Assembly (NCBI GenBank): GCA_903876715.1
Contig: CAIRBF010000059.1
Location: 1 to 37,888 of the forward strand
Length of the DNA: 37,888 bases
Direction: 5' to 3'
From: an uncultured beta proteobacterium
GTDB taxonomy: Bacteria; Pseudomonadota; Gammaproteobacteria; Burkholderiales; Burkholderiaceae_C
Below are positions 19,089-30,571 of this stretch, piece by piece. Each line of letters opens with the position of its first letter. Positions within the stretch are counted from its first letter, which is position 1. The notes beneath the pieces are model-generated. The model did no database searches and was not told where the DNA came from. It was given only the letters and a program-made list of their open reading frames with translations. Made by a program: the position numbers and the translations under genes.

Positions 19089-21389
19089 TCAACCCTGCCC
19101 GCGGCCGCGCCTCTGCGCCAATGGGCGCTTGCCCTTGAGCTGGCGTTCGATGCCGTCATTGAGGGTCTGGCGCAGCGCCCCGACGTCGTCGACATACCCG
19201 TAAACGCCGGGGAAGCGCAGGTCCAGCCACAGCCACAGGGTGCAAGCGCGCAGCGCCTCTTCCATGCGGTCGAGCCGGCTGTGCCCATCGACCGAATCCA
19301 GGAACCAAGGACGCCCTGCGCGCCCGGTCTGGGCATGCCTGGCGCTCCAGTCCAGGAATTCCTGCACCTGGTTCGTGCTGCGCGTGTCCACCGGAGCCTG
19401 GGCGTAGGTGAAGCGCTCTCGCAGCGTCAGCCGGGAGGCGCTTCGGTCAAGCTGATCCGCCAGATCCAGCATCTGCTCCAGTTCGGCAACGGCGAAGTGG
19501 GCATCGTCCAGGCGCAACTGTTCGACGAACACGCCCAGCACCTCGCGCAGCTTGTTGTGCTGCAGATGGGCCGCGATCGTATCCACGTGCCAGCCGTTGG
19601 GGGCCACCGGAGCCTTGAAGTCACGCGGTGCACGGGGCGACCTGGGCAGCAAGTCCCGCAACACGCGCAGGGCCGTGGGCTCGGCATCGTCGAGCACGCC
19701 GACGAAGCCTTCCTCGTGGATACCATAGCGGCCGGCCCGCCCGGCGATCTGGTGTACTTCCGATTCGGTCAGCGTGCGGTCGCCCTGGCCGTCGAACTTG
19801 CTCATCGTGCTGAAGAGCACACGGCGGATCGGCAGGTTCAGCCCCATGCCGATGGCGTCGGTGGCCACAAGGATGTGGCTTTCGCCGGTGGCAAAACGTT
19901 CAGCTTCGCGCCTGCGCACCTCGGGCGGTAGCGCGCCGTAGATCACCGACACCACCTGGCCGCTGGCCGCGATGCGGTCACGCATCATCAACACGTCGCG
20001 CCGACTGAAGGCCACCACCGCATCGCCCAGCTTCAGTTGCGAGATCGGCACCGGGCGCGGCAGCAACGCCACATGCTGCTTGCGCTCGAAGCGACGCACC
20101 GTGCAGCGCTCGCCACACAGGCCCAGCAGGTTTTCGATCGCTGCGACGGCGTACTCGCTGCAGATGATGATCACCTCGTTCGCCGGCACCGCCACGATGG
20201 CCTGCGTCCAGGCCCATCCGCGCGAGTTGTCGAAGATCATCTGCGCCTCGTCGATGACGGCCACGTCGATGGCCTGGCGCGTGTTGACCATCTCGATGGT
20301 GCTCGACACCACCCGGGCCTCGGGCGCCGGTACGTTTTCTTCGCCGGTCAACAAGGAGCAGGGCACGCCACGCGCGACGAGACGGTCCCGACCCTCCAAG
20401 GCCAGCAGGCGCAGGGGCGCCAGGTAGGCGCCATCCAGCGCTTGGCTCAGCCGCTCGAAGGCGGCGTGCGTCTTGCCGCTATTGGGCGGGCCGACGTACA
20501 GCGTGACGCTGCGTTGCAGCCGGCGGGCGGTCTCGAAGGTGTCGGGATACCCCTGAAAGGCCAGCTCCTGGTTCAGGCGAACCAGTGTGTCGAGTTCTGC
20601 AACGAGATGTTCCCAGCGGTCCTGGGCGCGGCTGCAGCCCTGCTTCAGCTCCGTCAGCGCTCGCGGCGTAGCGCACTCTGCCTGCAGTCGTGGCAACAGC
20701 GAAGGCAGGTGGTGCGGCTTGTACTCGCGGCTGCGCTCGACCAGGCCGTCAAGATGGGTGATGAGCTGATCCGCATGCGGCCAGGTCGGCACCGGTCCCA
20801 GTGCCGACATCAGTGCTGCCGCATCGCCGTCGCGGTAGTAGGCCCAGATCGGTGCCTCATCGGCAGGCAGACGGAATACCACCGGAACTTGCCAGCCCGG
20901 CTCAGCCAAGTTGAGAACCTGGGTTGCCTGCCGTGTCCAGGTCCCGGAATGGCGCGTCAGGCCCAGGCCTTCAAGTGTGGCGCTGCGCTGCAGCAGCTGC
21001 GCTCGCGCATCCGGCCCGGTGCCCACCACCTCGAGGTGGGCTAGCGCGGCATCCATCGCTGCGGGGTGTATCCAGCGGCTGGGTCGAGATCCCTGCACAG
21101 CCTTCTGCAACTGCACCAGGCCGAGCAGGTCCAGCCGGGCGTCGGGACGCGGATCGTCTTCGAGATCGAGGTCGGCCGGTCTCAGCACCTGCGGCAGCAA
21201 GTGGGCTGCCTGTCGGATGCGGGCCACCTGTTCCTTGCCAAGGTGGGCGGGGATGCGGTCGGCATGACGCGGGTTGGGCAGGGACGGCGAGGAGAAGGAG
21301 GAAGGGGAGGGGGGTGCGTATTGAGGCATGAGCAAGGAAGATGGCGCGCCACCAGTCGGGGCTGTACGCCAGTCCCGATAATCGCTCAT
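19089..21389 (-). CDS. Suv3-like ATP-dependent RNA helicase (Ski2-like SF2)
   Basis: From the ATG at 21389 this is a 766-aa SF2 helicase resembling mitochondrial Suv3, an RNA-unwinding partner of a degradosome. Motifs are Walker A GPPNSGKT at 300-307, Walker B DEAQ at 380-383, a motif-III-like SEY region around 411, motif IV around FSRRDVLMMR, motif V ATDAIGMGLNLP around 509-520 and motif VI HQIAGRAGRYG around 546. The first 290 residues form a largely helical domain without recognisable motifs. A GGAAGG ribosome binding site 7 bases before 21389 favours that start over the extended frame to 21464 or the internal ATG at 21329. The start codon overlaps the dbpA start codon. Confidence 0.88.
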   Translation of the reverse strand: MSDYRDWRTAPTGGAPSSLLMPQYAPPSPSSFSSPSLPNPRHADRIPAHLGKEQVARIRQAAHLLPQVLRPADLDLEDDPRPDARLDLLGLVQLQKAVQGSRPSRWIHPAAMDAALAHLEVVGTGPDARAQLLQRSATLEGLGLTRHSGTWTRQATQVLNLAEPGWQVPVVFRLPADEAPIWAYYRDGDAAALMSALGPVPTWPHADQLITHLDGLVERSREYKPHHLPSLLPRLQAECATPRALTELKQGCSRAQDRWEHLVAELDTLVRLNQELAFQGYPDTFETARRLQRSVTLYVGPPNSGKTHAAFERLSQALDGAYLAPLRLLALEGRDRLVARGVPCSLLTGEENVPAPEARVVSSTIEMVNTRQAIDVAVIDEAQMIFDNSRGWAWTQAIVAVPANEVIIICSEYAVAAIENLLGLCGERCTVRRFERKQHVALLPRPVPISQLKLGDAVVAFSRRDVLMMRDRIAASGQVVSVIYGALPPEVRRREAERFATGESHILVATDAIGMGLNLPIRRVLFSTMSKFDGQGDRTLTESEVHQIAGRAGRYGIHEEGFVGVLDDAEPTALRVLRDLLPRSPRAPRDFKAPVAPNGWHVDTIAAHLQHNKLREVLGVFVEQLRLDDAHFAVAELEQMLDLADQLDRSASRLTLRERFTYAQAPVDTRSTNQVQEFLDWSARHAQTGRAGRPWFLDSVDGHSRLDRMEEALRACTLWLWLDLRFPGVYGYVDDVGALRQTLNDGIERQLKGKRPLAQRRGRGQG

Positions 21390-22821
21390 GATCGACCCTT
21401 CCACGGCATCTTCCTCTTCGACGTCCTTCGGCACCTTGCCCCTGCCTGCGGCCACGCTGGGCAACCTGCAGCGCTTGGGCTACACGTCCATGACGCCGAT
21501 CCAGGCGGCCACCTTACCGCTGGCCTTAGCCGGTCATGACCTGATCGCCCAGGGGCAGACAGGCAGCGGCAAGACCGTGGCGTTCGCGCTGGCCCTGCTG
21601 GCGAACCTGAACCCGCGGCGTTTCGCGGTGCAGGCATTGGTCTTGTGTCCAACGCGTGAACTCGCCGACCAGGTGACGCAGGAGCTTCGCCGGCTGGCCC
21701 GGGCCGAGGACAACCTGAAGGTCCTGACCTTGTGCGGCGGCGCCACGATGCGCCCGCAGTTGGCGAGCCTGGAGCACGGCGCCCACATCGTGGTGGGAAC
21801 GCCTGGACGGCTCCTGGACCATCTGGAGCGTGGCAGTCTGCGGCTGGACGCGCTGAACACTCTGGTGCTGGACGAGGCCGACCGGATGCTCGACATGGGC
21901 TTCTTCGATGGCATCGCCGCCATTGCCGCGCAGTGCCCGAAGGAGCGTCAGACACTGTTGTTCTCGGCCACCTATCCCGACAGCATCGCCAAGTTGGGCG
22001 CCGCCTTCATGCGCACACCTCGGCAGGTGAGGTTGCAGACGGTGCCCGCGGCCACGCAGATCCGCCAACGCTTTTACGAGGTGACTGAGGACCAGCGGCT
22101 GCATGCGGTCTCACAGCTGCTGGAGCACTACCGGCCGGTCAGCACCCTGGCCTTCTGCAACACGCGGCGCCAATGCCGGGACCTGGTGCAGGTACTGCGG
22201 GCGCAGGGTTTCGTCGCACTCGAACTGCACGGTGATCTGGACCAGCGTGAACGCGACCAGGTGATGGTGCGCTTTGCCAACCGCAGTTGCAGCGTTCTGG
22301 TGGCCACCGACATCGCCGCTCGCGGGCTGGACATCCAGCAGCTGGAAGCCGTGATCAACGTCGACATCACACCCGATGTGGCCACGCACACGCACCGCAT
22401 CGGTCGAACAGGACGGGCCGATCAGGCGGGCTGGGCGCTGAGCCTGGCGAGCCTGGACGAAATGGGGCGCGTGGGCGATATCGAGCATGCCGGTGGATTC
22501 ACTTCACAGTGGCATCCTCTGAGCACGCTGACAACCACCGGCACCGGACCATTGCGCCCGCCGATGACCACGCTGCAGATCCTGGGCGGGCGCAAGGAGA
22601 AGATCCGCGCCGGCGACGTGCTGGGCGCACTGACCAAGGATCTGGGATTCGCGGCGGTGCAGGTCGGCAAGATCAACGTCAACGAGTTCTCCACCTACGT
22701 GGCGGTGGAGCGCGACATTGCGCCGCAGGTGTTGCGGCGGCTGTCCGGCAGCAAGATCAAGGGGCGCAGCGTCAAGCTGCGTCTGCTGGAGAGCGACTCC
22801 TCCGCCGGCGCCGAGCGATGA
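21388..22821 (+). CDS. dbpA: DEAD-box RNA helicase DbpA
   Basis: DbpA unwinds 23S rRNA helix 92 during late 50S assembly. The 477-aa protein has the DEAD-box motifs: Q motif around MTPIQAATLPL, GQTGSGKT at 56-63, PTRELA, DEAD at 162-165, SAT at 193-195 and HRIGRTGR. A C-terminal DbpA/CsdA RNA-binding domain follows at about 390-470 (TLQILGGRKEKIRAGDVLGAL, then INVNEFSTYVAVE). The only plausible start is the ATG at 21388, with no clear Shine-Dalgarno sequence, and it shares two bases with the opposite gene's start. It converges on minE. Confidence 0.95.
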   Translation: MIDPSTASSSSTSFGTLPLPAATLGNLQRLGYTSMTPIQAATLPLALAGHDLIAQGQTGSGKTVAFALALLANLNPRRFAVQALVLCPTRELADQVTQELRRLARAEDNLKVLTLCGGATMRPQLASLEHGAHIVVGTPGRLLDHLERGSLRLDALNTLVLDEADRMLDMGFFDGIAAIAAQCPKERQTLLFSATYPDSIAKLGAAFMRTPRQVRLQTVPAATQIRQRFYEVTEDQRLHAVSQLLEHYRPVSTLAFCNTRRQCRDLVQVLRAQGFVALELHGDLDQRERDQVMVRFANRSCSVLVATDIAARGLDIQQLEAVINVDITPDVATHTHRIGRTGRADQAGWALSLASLDEMGRVGDIEHAGGFTSQWHPLSTLTTTGTGPLRPPMTTLQILGGRKEKIRAGDVLGALTKDLGFAAVQVGKINVNEFSTYVAVERDIAPQVLRRLSGSKIKGRSVKLRLLESDSSAGAER

Positions 22822-22892
22822 ACGCGCAAGCCACGTTGGCAGCTTCGATGATGCAGCCGGCAGGGCCGGTGCAAATCGCTGCGGCCGGCGGC

Positions 22893-23156
22893 CTACCGCA
22901 CGCTGTCGGGGAGTTCGATCTTCACCTCGAGGACTTCGAAGTCATCCTGCTTCTCGAGGTTGATCTTCACGTCCTCGGGCGCGACCTTCACGTATTTGGC
23001 GATGACGGCCATCAGTTCCTGCTGCATCTGCGGCAGGTAGTCGGCGCGCGACAGCCCGCGGCCCGAGCGCTCGTGCGCGAGGATGATCTGAAGCCGCTCC
23101 TTCGCCACCGAGGCGGTGTTTTCCTTCCGACCGAGGAAGAACGACAGAAGGGACAT
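22893..23156 (-). CDS. minE: Cell division topological specificity factor MinE
   Basis: MinE stimulates the MinD ATPase and drives the Min oscillation that places the division site at mid-cell. From the ATG at 23156 it has 87 aa, the usual size. It shows the N-terminal membrane-targeting stretch [12 protein letters not shown], the MinD-binding region [14 protein letters not shown], and the C-terminal dimerisation part ([18 protein letters not shown]). An earlier ATG at 23165 would add three residues and overlap the minD stop. It is the last gene of minC-minD-minE. Confidence 0.97.
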   Translation of the reverse strand: MSLLSFFLGRKENTASVAKERLQIILAHERSGRGLSRADYLPQMQQELMAVIAKYVKVAPEDVKINLEKQDDFEVLEVKIELPDSVR

Positions 23157-23161
23157 GCCAG

Positions 23162-23977
23162 TCACCTCCCGCCGAACAGGCGTTTGAAGAAGCTGGGCTT
23201 CTCAGCCGAGGTGAAGCGCATCGACACCTGCTCACCGAGAAAGCGGCTGATCACGTCCTTGTAAGCCTCGCTGACGTCAGTGCCCTTGAGGTGGACCGCC
23301 GGCATGCCCTGGTTGCTGGCGTCGAGCACGGTTTCACTCTCGGGGATGACGCCGATCAGCGGGATGCGCAGGATCTCCTGGATGTCCTCGAGCGAGAGCA
23401 TCTGCCCGCCCACCACGCGTGTCGGGTTGTAGCGGGTGATTAGCAGGTGCTCCTTCACCGGCTCGAGGCCTTCGATCGCACGGCGAGTCTTGGAGGCGAG
23501 CATGCCCAGAATGCGGTCCGAGTCGCGCACCGAGGAGACCTCCGGGTTTGTCACGACCAGTGCCTCGTCGGCGTAGTGCATCGCCATCAGAGCACCGGTC
23601 TCGATCCCGGCGGGGGAGTCGCAGACGATGTACTCGAAACCCATCTCAGCCAGATCGTGCAACACGCGCTCGACGCCTTCCTGCGTCAACGATTCCTTGT
23701 CACGCGTCTGGCTGGCGGCCAGGACGTAGAGGTTGTCGCACTGCTTGTCCTTGATCAAGGCCTGGTTCAGGTTCGCCTCGCCGTGAATCACATTGATGAG
23801 GTCGTAGACGACGCGCCGCTCGCACCCCATGATCAGGTCGAGGTTGCGCAGGCCGACGTCGAAATCGATGACGGCTGTCTTGTGGCCCCGCAGCGCCAGG
23901 CCGGAGGAGAAGCTCGCACTGGTAGTGGTCTTGCCGACCCCGCCCTTGCCGGAGGTGACGACGATGATCCTGGCCAT
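23162..23977 (-). CDS. minD: Septum site-determining ATPase MinD
   Basis: MinD is a deviant Walker A ATPase that binds the membrane as a dimer, recruits MinC and is released by MinE. The 271-aa protein has the deviant P-loop KGGVGKTTT (K11 to T19), the switch [13 protein letters not shown], the switch [10 protein letters not shown] and a C-terminal amphipathic membrane-targeting helix (SFFKRLFGG). The ATG at 23977 follows a GAGG-like stretch. It lies 75 bases after minC and just before minE on the - strand. Confidence 0.98.
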   Translation of the reverse strand: MARIIVVTSGKGGVGKTTTSASFSSGLALRGHKTAVIDFDVGLRNLDLIMGCERRVVYDLINVIHGEANLNQALIKDKQCDNLYVLAASQTRDKESLTQEGVERVLHDLAEMGFEYIVCDSPAGIETGALMAMHYADEALVVTNPEVSSVRDSDRILGMLASKTRRAIEGLEPVKEHLLITRYNPTRVVGGQMLSLEDIQEILRIPLIGVIPESETVLDASNQGMPAVHLKGTDVSEAYKDVISRFLGEQVSMRFTSAEKPSFFKRLFGGR

Positions 23978-24052
23978 CGGGTTGGTTGTCCTTGTGAGGG
24001 GTTCTAGAAAGGGTGTGCGAAGAATTGCTGGCGCCGTGTGACTTGGGCGCGC

Positions 24053-24784
24053 TCAGGCGCCCAGGCGCTCGAGCAGCAGTTTCTCGCCTTCGAGCCGTAC
24101 CTGCGCGGCCTGTCCATGGACAGCAGCGGGCAGCGGTGTCTCGGTCGTGCGGTAGATGCCCGCCACCGAGACCAGCTGGGCTTCCAGGCAGGTGGTGTAG
24201 ATGCGCGCAGTCGTGTCACCACGAGCACCGGCCATGGCGCGCCCGCGCAGGGGTGCGTAGACGTGGATGTTGCCATCGGCGATCACCTCAGCGCCGAAGC
24301 TGACGACGTCCAGGACCACCAGGTCACCGCCGCGCGCATAGACGCGCTGGCCAGAGCGCAGCGGCTTGTCGATGACCAGGGCCGCCTTGTAGACGGGGTC
24401 CGTCCGGGCTGCCACCTCAGGTGCCGGGGGCGGAGGGACTGCCGGCGCCGAATGCAAGGGCGCCGCGTCCAGGGCCTCTGCCAGCCCGGCTGCCCGTGCA
24501 GCGGCGGTTTGCGCACTGCTGCCGCCCTGCACGGCAACCGGCCAGATGTGGTGCGCGCGCAATTGTTCGAGCAGGGAGCAGAAATCGACGGCCGCTTCGG
24601 CCTCACGCAGCGGGCTCAAGTCGATGACGACCGGGTCGCCGTCAAAGAGCCCGCCTTGACCGAAGCGCTGCGCAAGGGCAGTTTCCAGTACGCCGATATC
24701 TGCCGTCTGCAAGCGCAGCGCGGGCAAGGTCCATGCGGTGCTCTTCAGGTCGAAGGCGGTCTTGCTGGCGGATGGGGAAGACAT
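24053..24784 (-). CDS. minC: Septum site-determining protein MinC
   Basis: MinC inhibits FtsZ ring assembly away from mid-cell, acting with MinD at the membrane. From the ATG at 24784 it has 243 aa. The N-terminal MinC_N domain (about 8-105, FDLKSTAWTLPALRL) is followed by an Ala/Pro-rich linker and the C-terminal beta-helix domain (LRSGQRVYARGGDLVVLD, then VIADGNIHVYAPLRGRAMAG), which binds MinD. The frame runs open upstream to 24979 without homology, so the internal ATG is used. It is the first gene of minCDE and divergent from tadA. Confidence 0.96.
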   Translation of the reverse strand: MSSPSASKTAFDLKSTAWTLPALRLQTADIGVLETALAQRFGQGGLFDGDPVVIDLSPLREAEAAVDFCSLLEQLRAHHIWPVAVQGGSSAQTAAARAAGLAEALDAAPLHSAPAVPPPPAPEVAARTDPVYKAALVIDKPLRSGQRVYARGGDLVVLDVVSFGAEVIADGNIHVYAPLRGRAMAGARGDTTARIYTTCLEAQLVSVAGIYRTTETPLPAAVHGQAAQVRLEGEKLLLERLGA

Positions 24785-24906
24785 GCGGATCGATGCGTGC
24801 GCGGGATGGCGACCGGGCGGCCGTGGAGAGCATCGGGGTGCAGTGTAATGTCCACGGCGGTCGCCACCCGCTGGTTCGCCGCGGCCTTGCCGCGTTCGTG
24901 GGCTGA

Positions 24907-26417
<1,511 letters not shown>

Positions 26418-26471
26418 GGCGTCGCCCTCACCCCGGCGCGCCAAGAACCGACCGGCCCGGGCGGGAGCAGC

Positions 26472-27230
26472 TCACTTGGGCGGCAGTCGCACGGCTCCGT
26501 CCAGGCGAATGACCTCACCGTTGAGCATGTCGTTCTCGATGATGTGGCGCACCAGCTTGGCGTAGTCCTGCGGCGTACCCAGACGGCTGGGGAACGGCAC
26601 GCTCGCTGCCAGCGCGTCGCGCACCTCCTGCGGCATGCTGAACAGCATCGGGGTGCCGAAGAGGCCCGGGGCAATGGTCATGTTGCGAATGCCGTTGCGA
26701 GCCAGATCCCGCGCGATCGGCAGCGTCATGCCCACGACGCCGCCCTTGCTGGCAGAGTAGGCCGCCTGCCCGATCTGGCCGTCGTAGGCGGCCACGCTGG
26801 CGGTGGAGATCAGCACTCCGCGCTCGCCCGTGGGCTCGGGCGCATTGCCACACATGGCCTCGGCAGCCAGCCGGATCATGTTGAAGGTGCCGATCAGGTT
26901 GACTGCGATCGTCTTCTCGAATCCCGCCAGCGGATGCGCGCCCTCCCGACCGACGGTCTTGATCGCCAGCGCGATGCCGGCGCAGTTGACCAGACCGACA
27001 AGCTTGCCCAGGCCGAGCGCCGCCGACACGGCAGCACGGCCGTCGGCCTCCTGACTGACGTCGCAGCGCACAAAGGCGCCGCCGATCTCGGTGGCAATGG
27101 CCTGGCCCCTGTCGACCTGGAGGTCGGCCACCACGACCTTGCCGCCACAGGCGGCCAGCATGCGAGCCGCCCCTTCGCCGAGGCCCGAGGCTGCGCCGGT
27201 CACGATGAATGCCTTGCCTGCGATGTCCAT
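26472..27230 (-). CDS. SDR oxidoreductase, 3-hydroxyacyl-CoA dehydrogenase type II-like
   Basis: This is a 252-aa classical short-chain dehydrogenase, closest in pattern to the HSD17B10/type II 3-hydroxyacyl-CoA dehydrogenase group, which oxidises short branched 3-hydroxyacyl-CoAs with NAD. The nucleotide motif is [10 protein letters not shown] (11-20), with NCAG at 82-85, N111, a serine at 143-145, and Y158/K162 in YSASKGG. The C-terminal part includes the APGLFGTPM and [13 protein letters not shown] segments common in this group. The ATG at 27230 was chosen as the family start over a longer upstream frame. It lies 29 bases after adk on the same strand. Exact substrate is inferred, not shown. 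Confidence 0.88.
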   Translation of the reverse strand: MDIAGKAFIVTGAASGLGEGAARMLAACGGKVVVADLQVDRGQAIATEIGGAFVRCDVSQEADGRAAVSAALGLGKLVGLVNCAGIALAIKTVGREGAHPLAGFEKTIAVNLIGTFNMIRLAAEAMCGNAPEPTGERGVLISTASVAAYDGQIGQAAYSASKGGVVGMTLPIARDLARNGIRNMTIAPGLFGTPMLFSMPQEVRDALAASVPFPSRLGTPQDYAKLVRHIIENDMLNGEVIRLDGAVRLPPK

Positions 27231-27259
27231 GCGTCGCCTCTGTGGTCCTGCGTGCGGAT

Positions 27260-28042
<783 letters not shown>

Positions 28043-28810
28043 TCAGCGCTGGGGCGCAGTGGACGCGGCGATGAAGGCACGCACGCGGGCAAGGTCTTCG
28101 GGTGTGTCGACGCCAGTCGCAGGCGCTTCGTCCGTCACATGGACGGCGATCCGGTGCCCGTGCCAGAGGACGCGCAGCTGTTCCAGGGCCTCGGTCTTCT
28201 CCAGCGGCGCGGGCATCAGCGTCGGGAAGTCGCGCAGGAAGGCAGCGCGGTAAGCGTAAAGGCCCAGATGGCGCAGCGCGGCCGGAGCCGTCGGCAGCAC
28301 GCCGGGGAAGCCATCGCGCCAATAAGGGACCGGTGCGCGGGTGAAGTAAAGCGCGCGAGAGGCTGCGTCCAGAACCACCTTCACGACGTTGGGGTTGCGC
28401 CATTCAGCAGCGTCGCTGATGGGATGCGCGACCGTCGCCACGACGCATTCGCTGCGCTCGACCAGCAAGTCGGCGCAACGGCTCACCAGACCCGGAGGCA
28501 CCAGAGGTTCGTCGCCCTGGACGTTCACCACGACGTCGTCACCTTCCAACCCCAGAAGTCCGCAGGCCTCGGCCAGGCGATCGCTGCCGCTGGGATGGTC
28601 TTCTCGCGTCAGCAGCGCCTGGACACCGTGCGCCTCGCACGCCCGAATGATGCGTTGATCATCCGCAGCCACGACTACCCTCACCGCACCGGACAGTGCT
28701 GCCTGGCGCGCAACGCGCACCACCATGGGCAGGCCGCCGATGTCGGCCAGGGGCTTGTCGGGCAACCTGCTGGAGGCCAGGCGAGCCGGAATCAGAACCG
28801 TGAACGGCAT
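28043..28810 (-). CDS. kdsB: 3-deoxy-manno-octulosonate cytidylyltransferase
   Basis: KdsB activates KDO as CMP-KDO for lipopolysaccharide inner-core synthesis in the cytosol. The 255-aa protein starts [21 protein letters not shown], with the family nucleotide-binding arginine and lysine residues, and has [11 protein letters not shown] and the [16 protein letters not shown] segments that define the family. The C-terminal part includes [16 protein letters not shown] and [14 protein letters not shown]. It lies 59 bases after the Trm112-like gene and before adk, in an operon that also contains lpxK, so two steps of lipopolysaccharide synthesis are clustered. Confidence 0.97.
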   Translation of the reverse strand: MPFTVLIPARLASSRLPDKPLADIGGLPMVVRVARQAALSGAVRVVVAADDQRIIRACEAHGVQALLTREDHPSGSDRLAEACGLLGLEGDDVVVNVQGDEPLVPPGLVSRCADLLVERSECVVATVAHPISDAAEWRNPNVVKVVLDAASRALYFTRAPVPYWRDGFPGVLPTAPAALRHLGLYAYRAAFLRDFPTLMPAPLEKTEALEQLRVLWHGHRIAVHVTDEAPATGVDTPEDLARVRAFIAASTAPQR

Positions 28811-28869
28811 GAGGAAAGCGGAACCATCGAGATCAACGCGGTCCGGCGCGCGCGACCCGCAACCCGAGT

Positions 28870-29076
28870 TCAGCCCGACACGGCCCGGTCCGAGACCGGA
28901 GCGTCGAGGCTGCGCGCCTCGGACTCGAGCATCACTGGAATGCCATCCCGGATCGGGTAGCCGAGGCGGTCGGCGGCGCAGCGCAACTCGACGGGCCGGG
29001 ATTCATCGTCACGAGCGAGTTCCAGCGGCCCCTTGCAGATCGGGCAGACCAGGAGATCGATCAAGCGGTGGTCCAT
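28870..29076 (-). CDS. Trm112-family small zinc-ribbon protein (YcaR-like)
   Basis: This is a 68-aa protein of the Trm112/YcaR (UPF0434) family, found next to lpxK and kdsB in most proteobacteria. It begins [18 protein letters not shown] with one CxxC, and the middle contains [19 protein letters not shown]. The second cysteine pair of eukaryotic Trm112 is reduced to a single cysteine, as is usual for the bacterial form. In eukaryotes and archaea, Trm112 activates methyltransferases; the bacterial role is not settled. The first 68 bases overlap the 3' end of lpxK in another frame. Confidence 0.93.
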   Translation of the reverse strand: MDHRLIDLLVCPICKGPLELARDDESRPVELRCAADRLGYPIRDGIPVMLESEARSLDAPVSDRAVSG

Positions 29077-30124
29077 GGGGTTGCGTGCCGGGGGAGGGGA
29101 GAGCAGCAAGAGCCGCCTCGATGACTGAAGCTGGCAGGTCGAAGTCTAGCGCGGCGACACGTACCCGGCCGGCGTCAGCCGCGGCAGGATTCAGCTTGAC
29201 TGCATCCTTCTCCGTGACGATGACGGGCCGGCTGTCGTTCGCCCATGGGCTGGGGATCAGGGGCGCATGGTCCGGCAAGGGAAGGCGCTCGATGCGCAGC
29301 CCCGCGGCCTCCAGCATCGAGAAGAAGCGCTCGGGATGAGCGATGCCCGCTGCAGCGATGGCAGGGCGCTGCTGCAACTGTTTGAGGGCGGCGGGCGAGG
29401 CTGGCAGGCCTTGCCACCAGTCGCGCAGCGAATACAGCCCGCCCAGTCGGGCGTAACAGCAGGCACCAGGCAAGGCGGTGCTGGGGCCGGCCGCGTTGTA
29501 GACGACGGCGGTATGTGGAGGCAGTCGATGGGGCAGGGGTTCACGCAGGGGGCCAGCGGGCAGCAGGCGCGCATTGCCTACGCCACGGGCATCGAAGACC
29601 ATGATCTGGAAGTCGCGCGGAAGCGCCAGATGCTGCAGCCCGTCATCGCTGACGACCACATCGACTTCGGGGTGTAACTTCAATAGCGCGCGGGCCACCT
29701 CGGCACGGCGCTTCCCGACCCAGACCGGGACGCCGGCGCGCCGGCGCAGCAGCAGCGGCTCGTCGCCGCAGTCGGCGGCATGGCTGTCGGGTTCGACGGC
29801 CAGAGGGATCTCGCGAGCGCGCAGTCCCGGGCGATAGCCCCGAGACACGATCCCGGGGCGGAATCCTGCTCGCTGGAGCGCCTTCACCATGGCCAGCACG
29901 ACCGGCGTCTTACCTACGCCGCCAACCACCAGGTTGCCGATCACGACCACGGGCGCGCGCAGCGATTGCGGGCGACGCCAGCCCAGGCGCCAGGGAAGCC
30001 GGGTCGCCAGCAGCGCGGTGCCATAGGCAACGGCCATCGGGCTCAACACGACGGTAAGGGCCAGCCGCTCCAGGCCCTGCGCCTGGTTCCACCAGACGCG
30101 CTGCACGGCATCGCGCCACGCCAT
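29009..30124 (-). CDS. lpxK: Tetraacyldisaccharide 4'-kinase LpxK
   Basis: LpxK phosphorylates the 4' position of the lipid A precursor DS-1-P at the inner membrane. The 371-aa frame has an N-terminal hydrophobic membrane-association segment (residues 20-45), the P-loop [13 protein letters not shown] around 62-74, SRGYRPGLR, the [17 protein letters not shown] stretch, and [16 protein letters not shown], all diagnostic. The EKDAVKL motif near residue 305 is also conserved. The C-terminal approximately 23 residues (after about 349) are encoded within the Trm112-like gene in another frame. ATG at 30124, 19 bases after exbD. Confidence 0.96.
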   Translation of the reverse strand: MAWRDAVQRVWWNQAQGLERLALTVVLSPMAVAYGTALLATRLPWRLGWRRPQSLRAPVVVIGNLVVGGVGKTPVVLAMVKALQRAGFRPGIVSRGYRPGLRAREIPLAVEPDSHAADCGDEPLLLRRRAGVPVWVGKRRAEVARALLKLHPEVDVVVSDDGLQHLALPRDFQIMVFDARGVGNARLLPAGPLREPLPHRLPPHTAVVYNAAGPSTALPGACCYARLGGLYSLRDWWQGLPASPAALKQLQQRPAIAAAGIAHPERFFSMLEAAGLRIERLPLPDHAPLIPSPWANDSRPVIVTEKDAVKLNPAAADAGRVRVAALDFDLPASVIEAALAALPSPGTQPHGPPLDRSPGLPDLQGAAGTRS

Positions 30125-30143
30125 CGCAAGCGACCGACGGCGC

Positions 30144-30569
30144 TCAGCGCCCGGCGGCCGAGCCCTGTGCGGCGAAGGTCAGCCGCGAGAGCTCGGCGCG
30201 ACGCGCCGCATCGAGCACGTTCACCACCGCCTGATGTGGGGCGAGCGCATCGGCAGACACGATGACCACCGTGTCCAGACGCCCGCCCGCAGCCTCACGC
30301 AGCCGACCTGCCAGCACCACCACGTTACGTCCATCCACCGGCTGGCGGTCTACGGTGTAGTGGCCGTCGGCACTGATCGCTACGACGAGTTCCGGCGGCC
30401 GCACCTGCAGCGGGGTCGCGTCGGCATGCGGTAGTCGCACCTGCAGTTCCGTGTAGCGAGAGTAGGTCGTAGACAACACCAGGAAGATCAAAACCACCAG
30501 CAGGACGTCGATGAAGGGGATCAGGTTGATCTCGGGCTCGTCAGCCGAGTGGGCGGGTCCGAAGTTCAT
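30144..30569 (-). CDS. exbD: Biopolymer transporter ExbD
   Basis: ExbD, with ExbB, uses the proton gradient to energise TonB-type or other outer-membrane transport. The 141-aa protein has one N-terminal transmembrane helix (about 15-35, INLIPFIDVLLVVLIFLVLS) with the essential aspartate D20 in the helix, then a periplasmic domain ending in a Ser/Thr-rich tail. It starts two bases after exbB stops, so the pair is tightly coupled. No tonB gene is in the window; in some Burkholderiales ExbBD also sits ahead of lpxK, as here. Confidence 0.95.
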   Translation of the reverse strand: MNFGPAHSADEPEINLIPFIDVLLVVLIFLVLSTTYSRYTELQVRLPHADATPLQVRPPELVVAISADGHYTVDRQPVDGRNVVVLAGRLREAAGGRLDTVVIVSADALAPHQAVVNVLDAARRAELSRLTFAAQGSAAGR

Positions 30570-30571
30570 GG

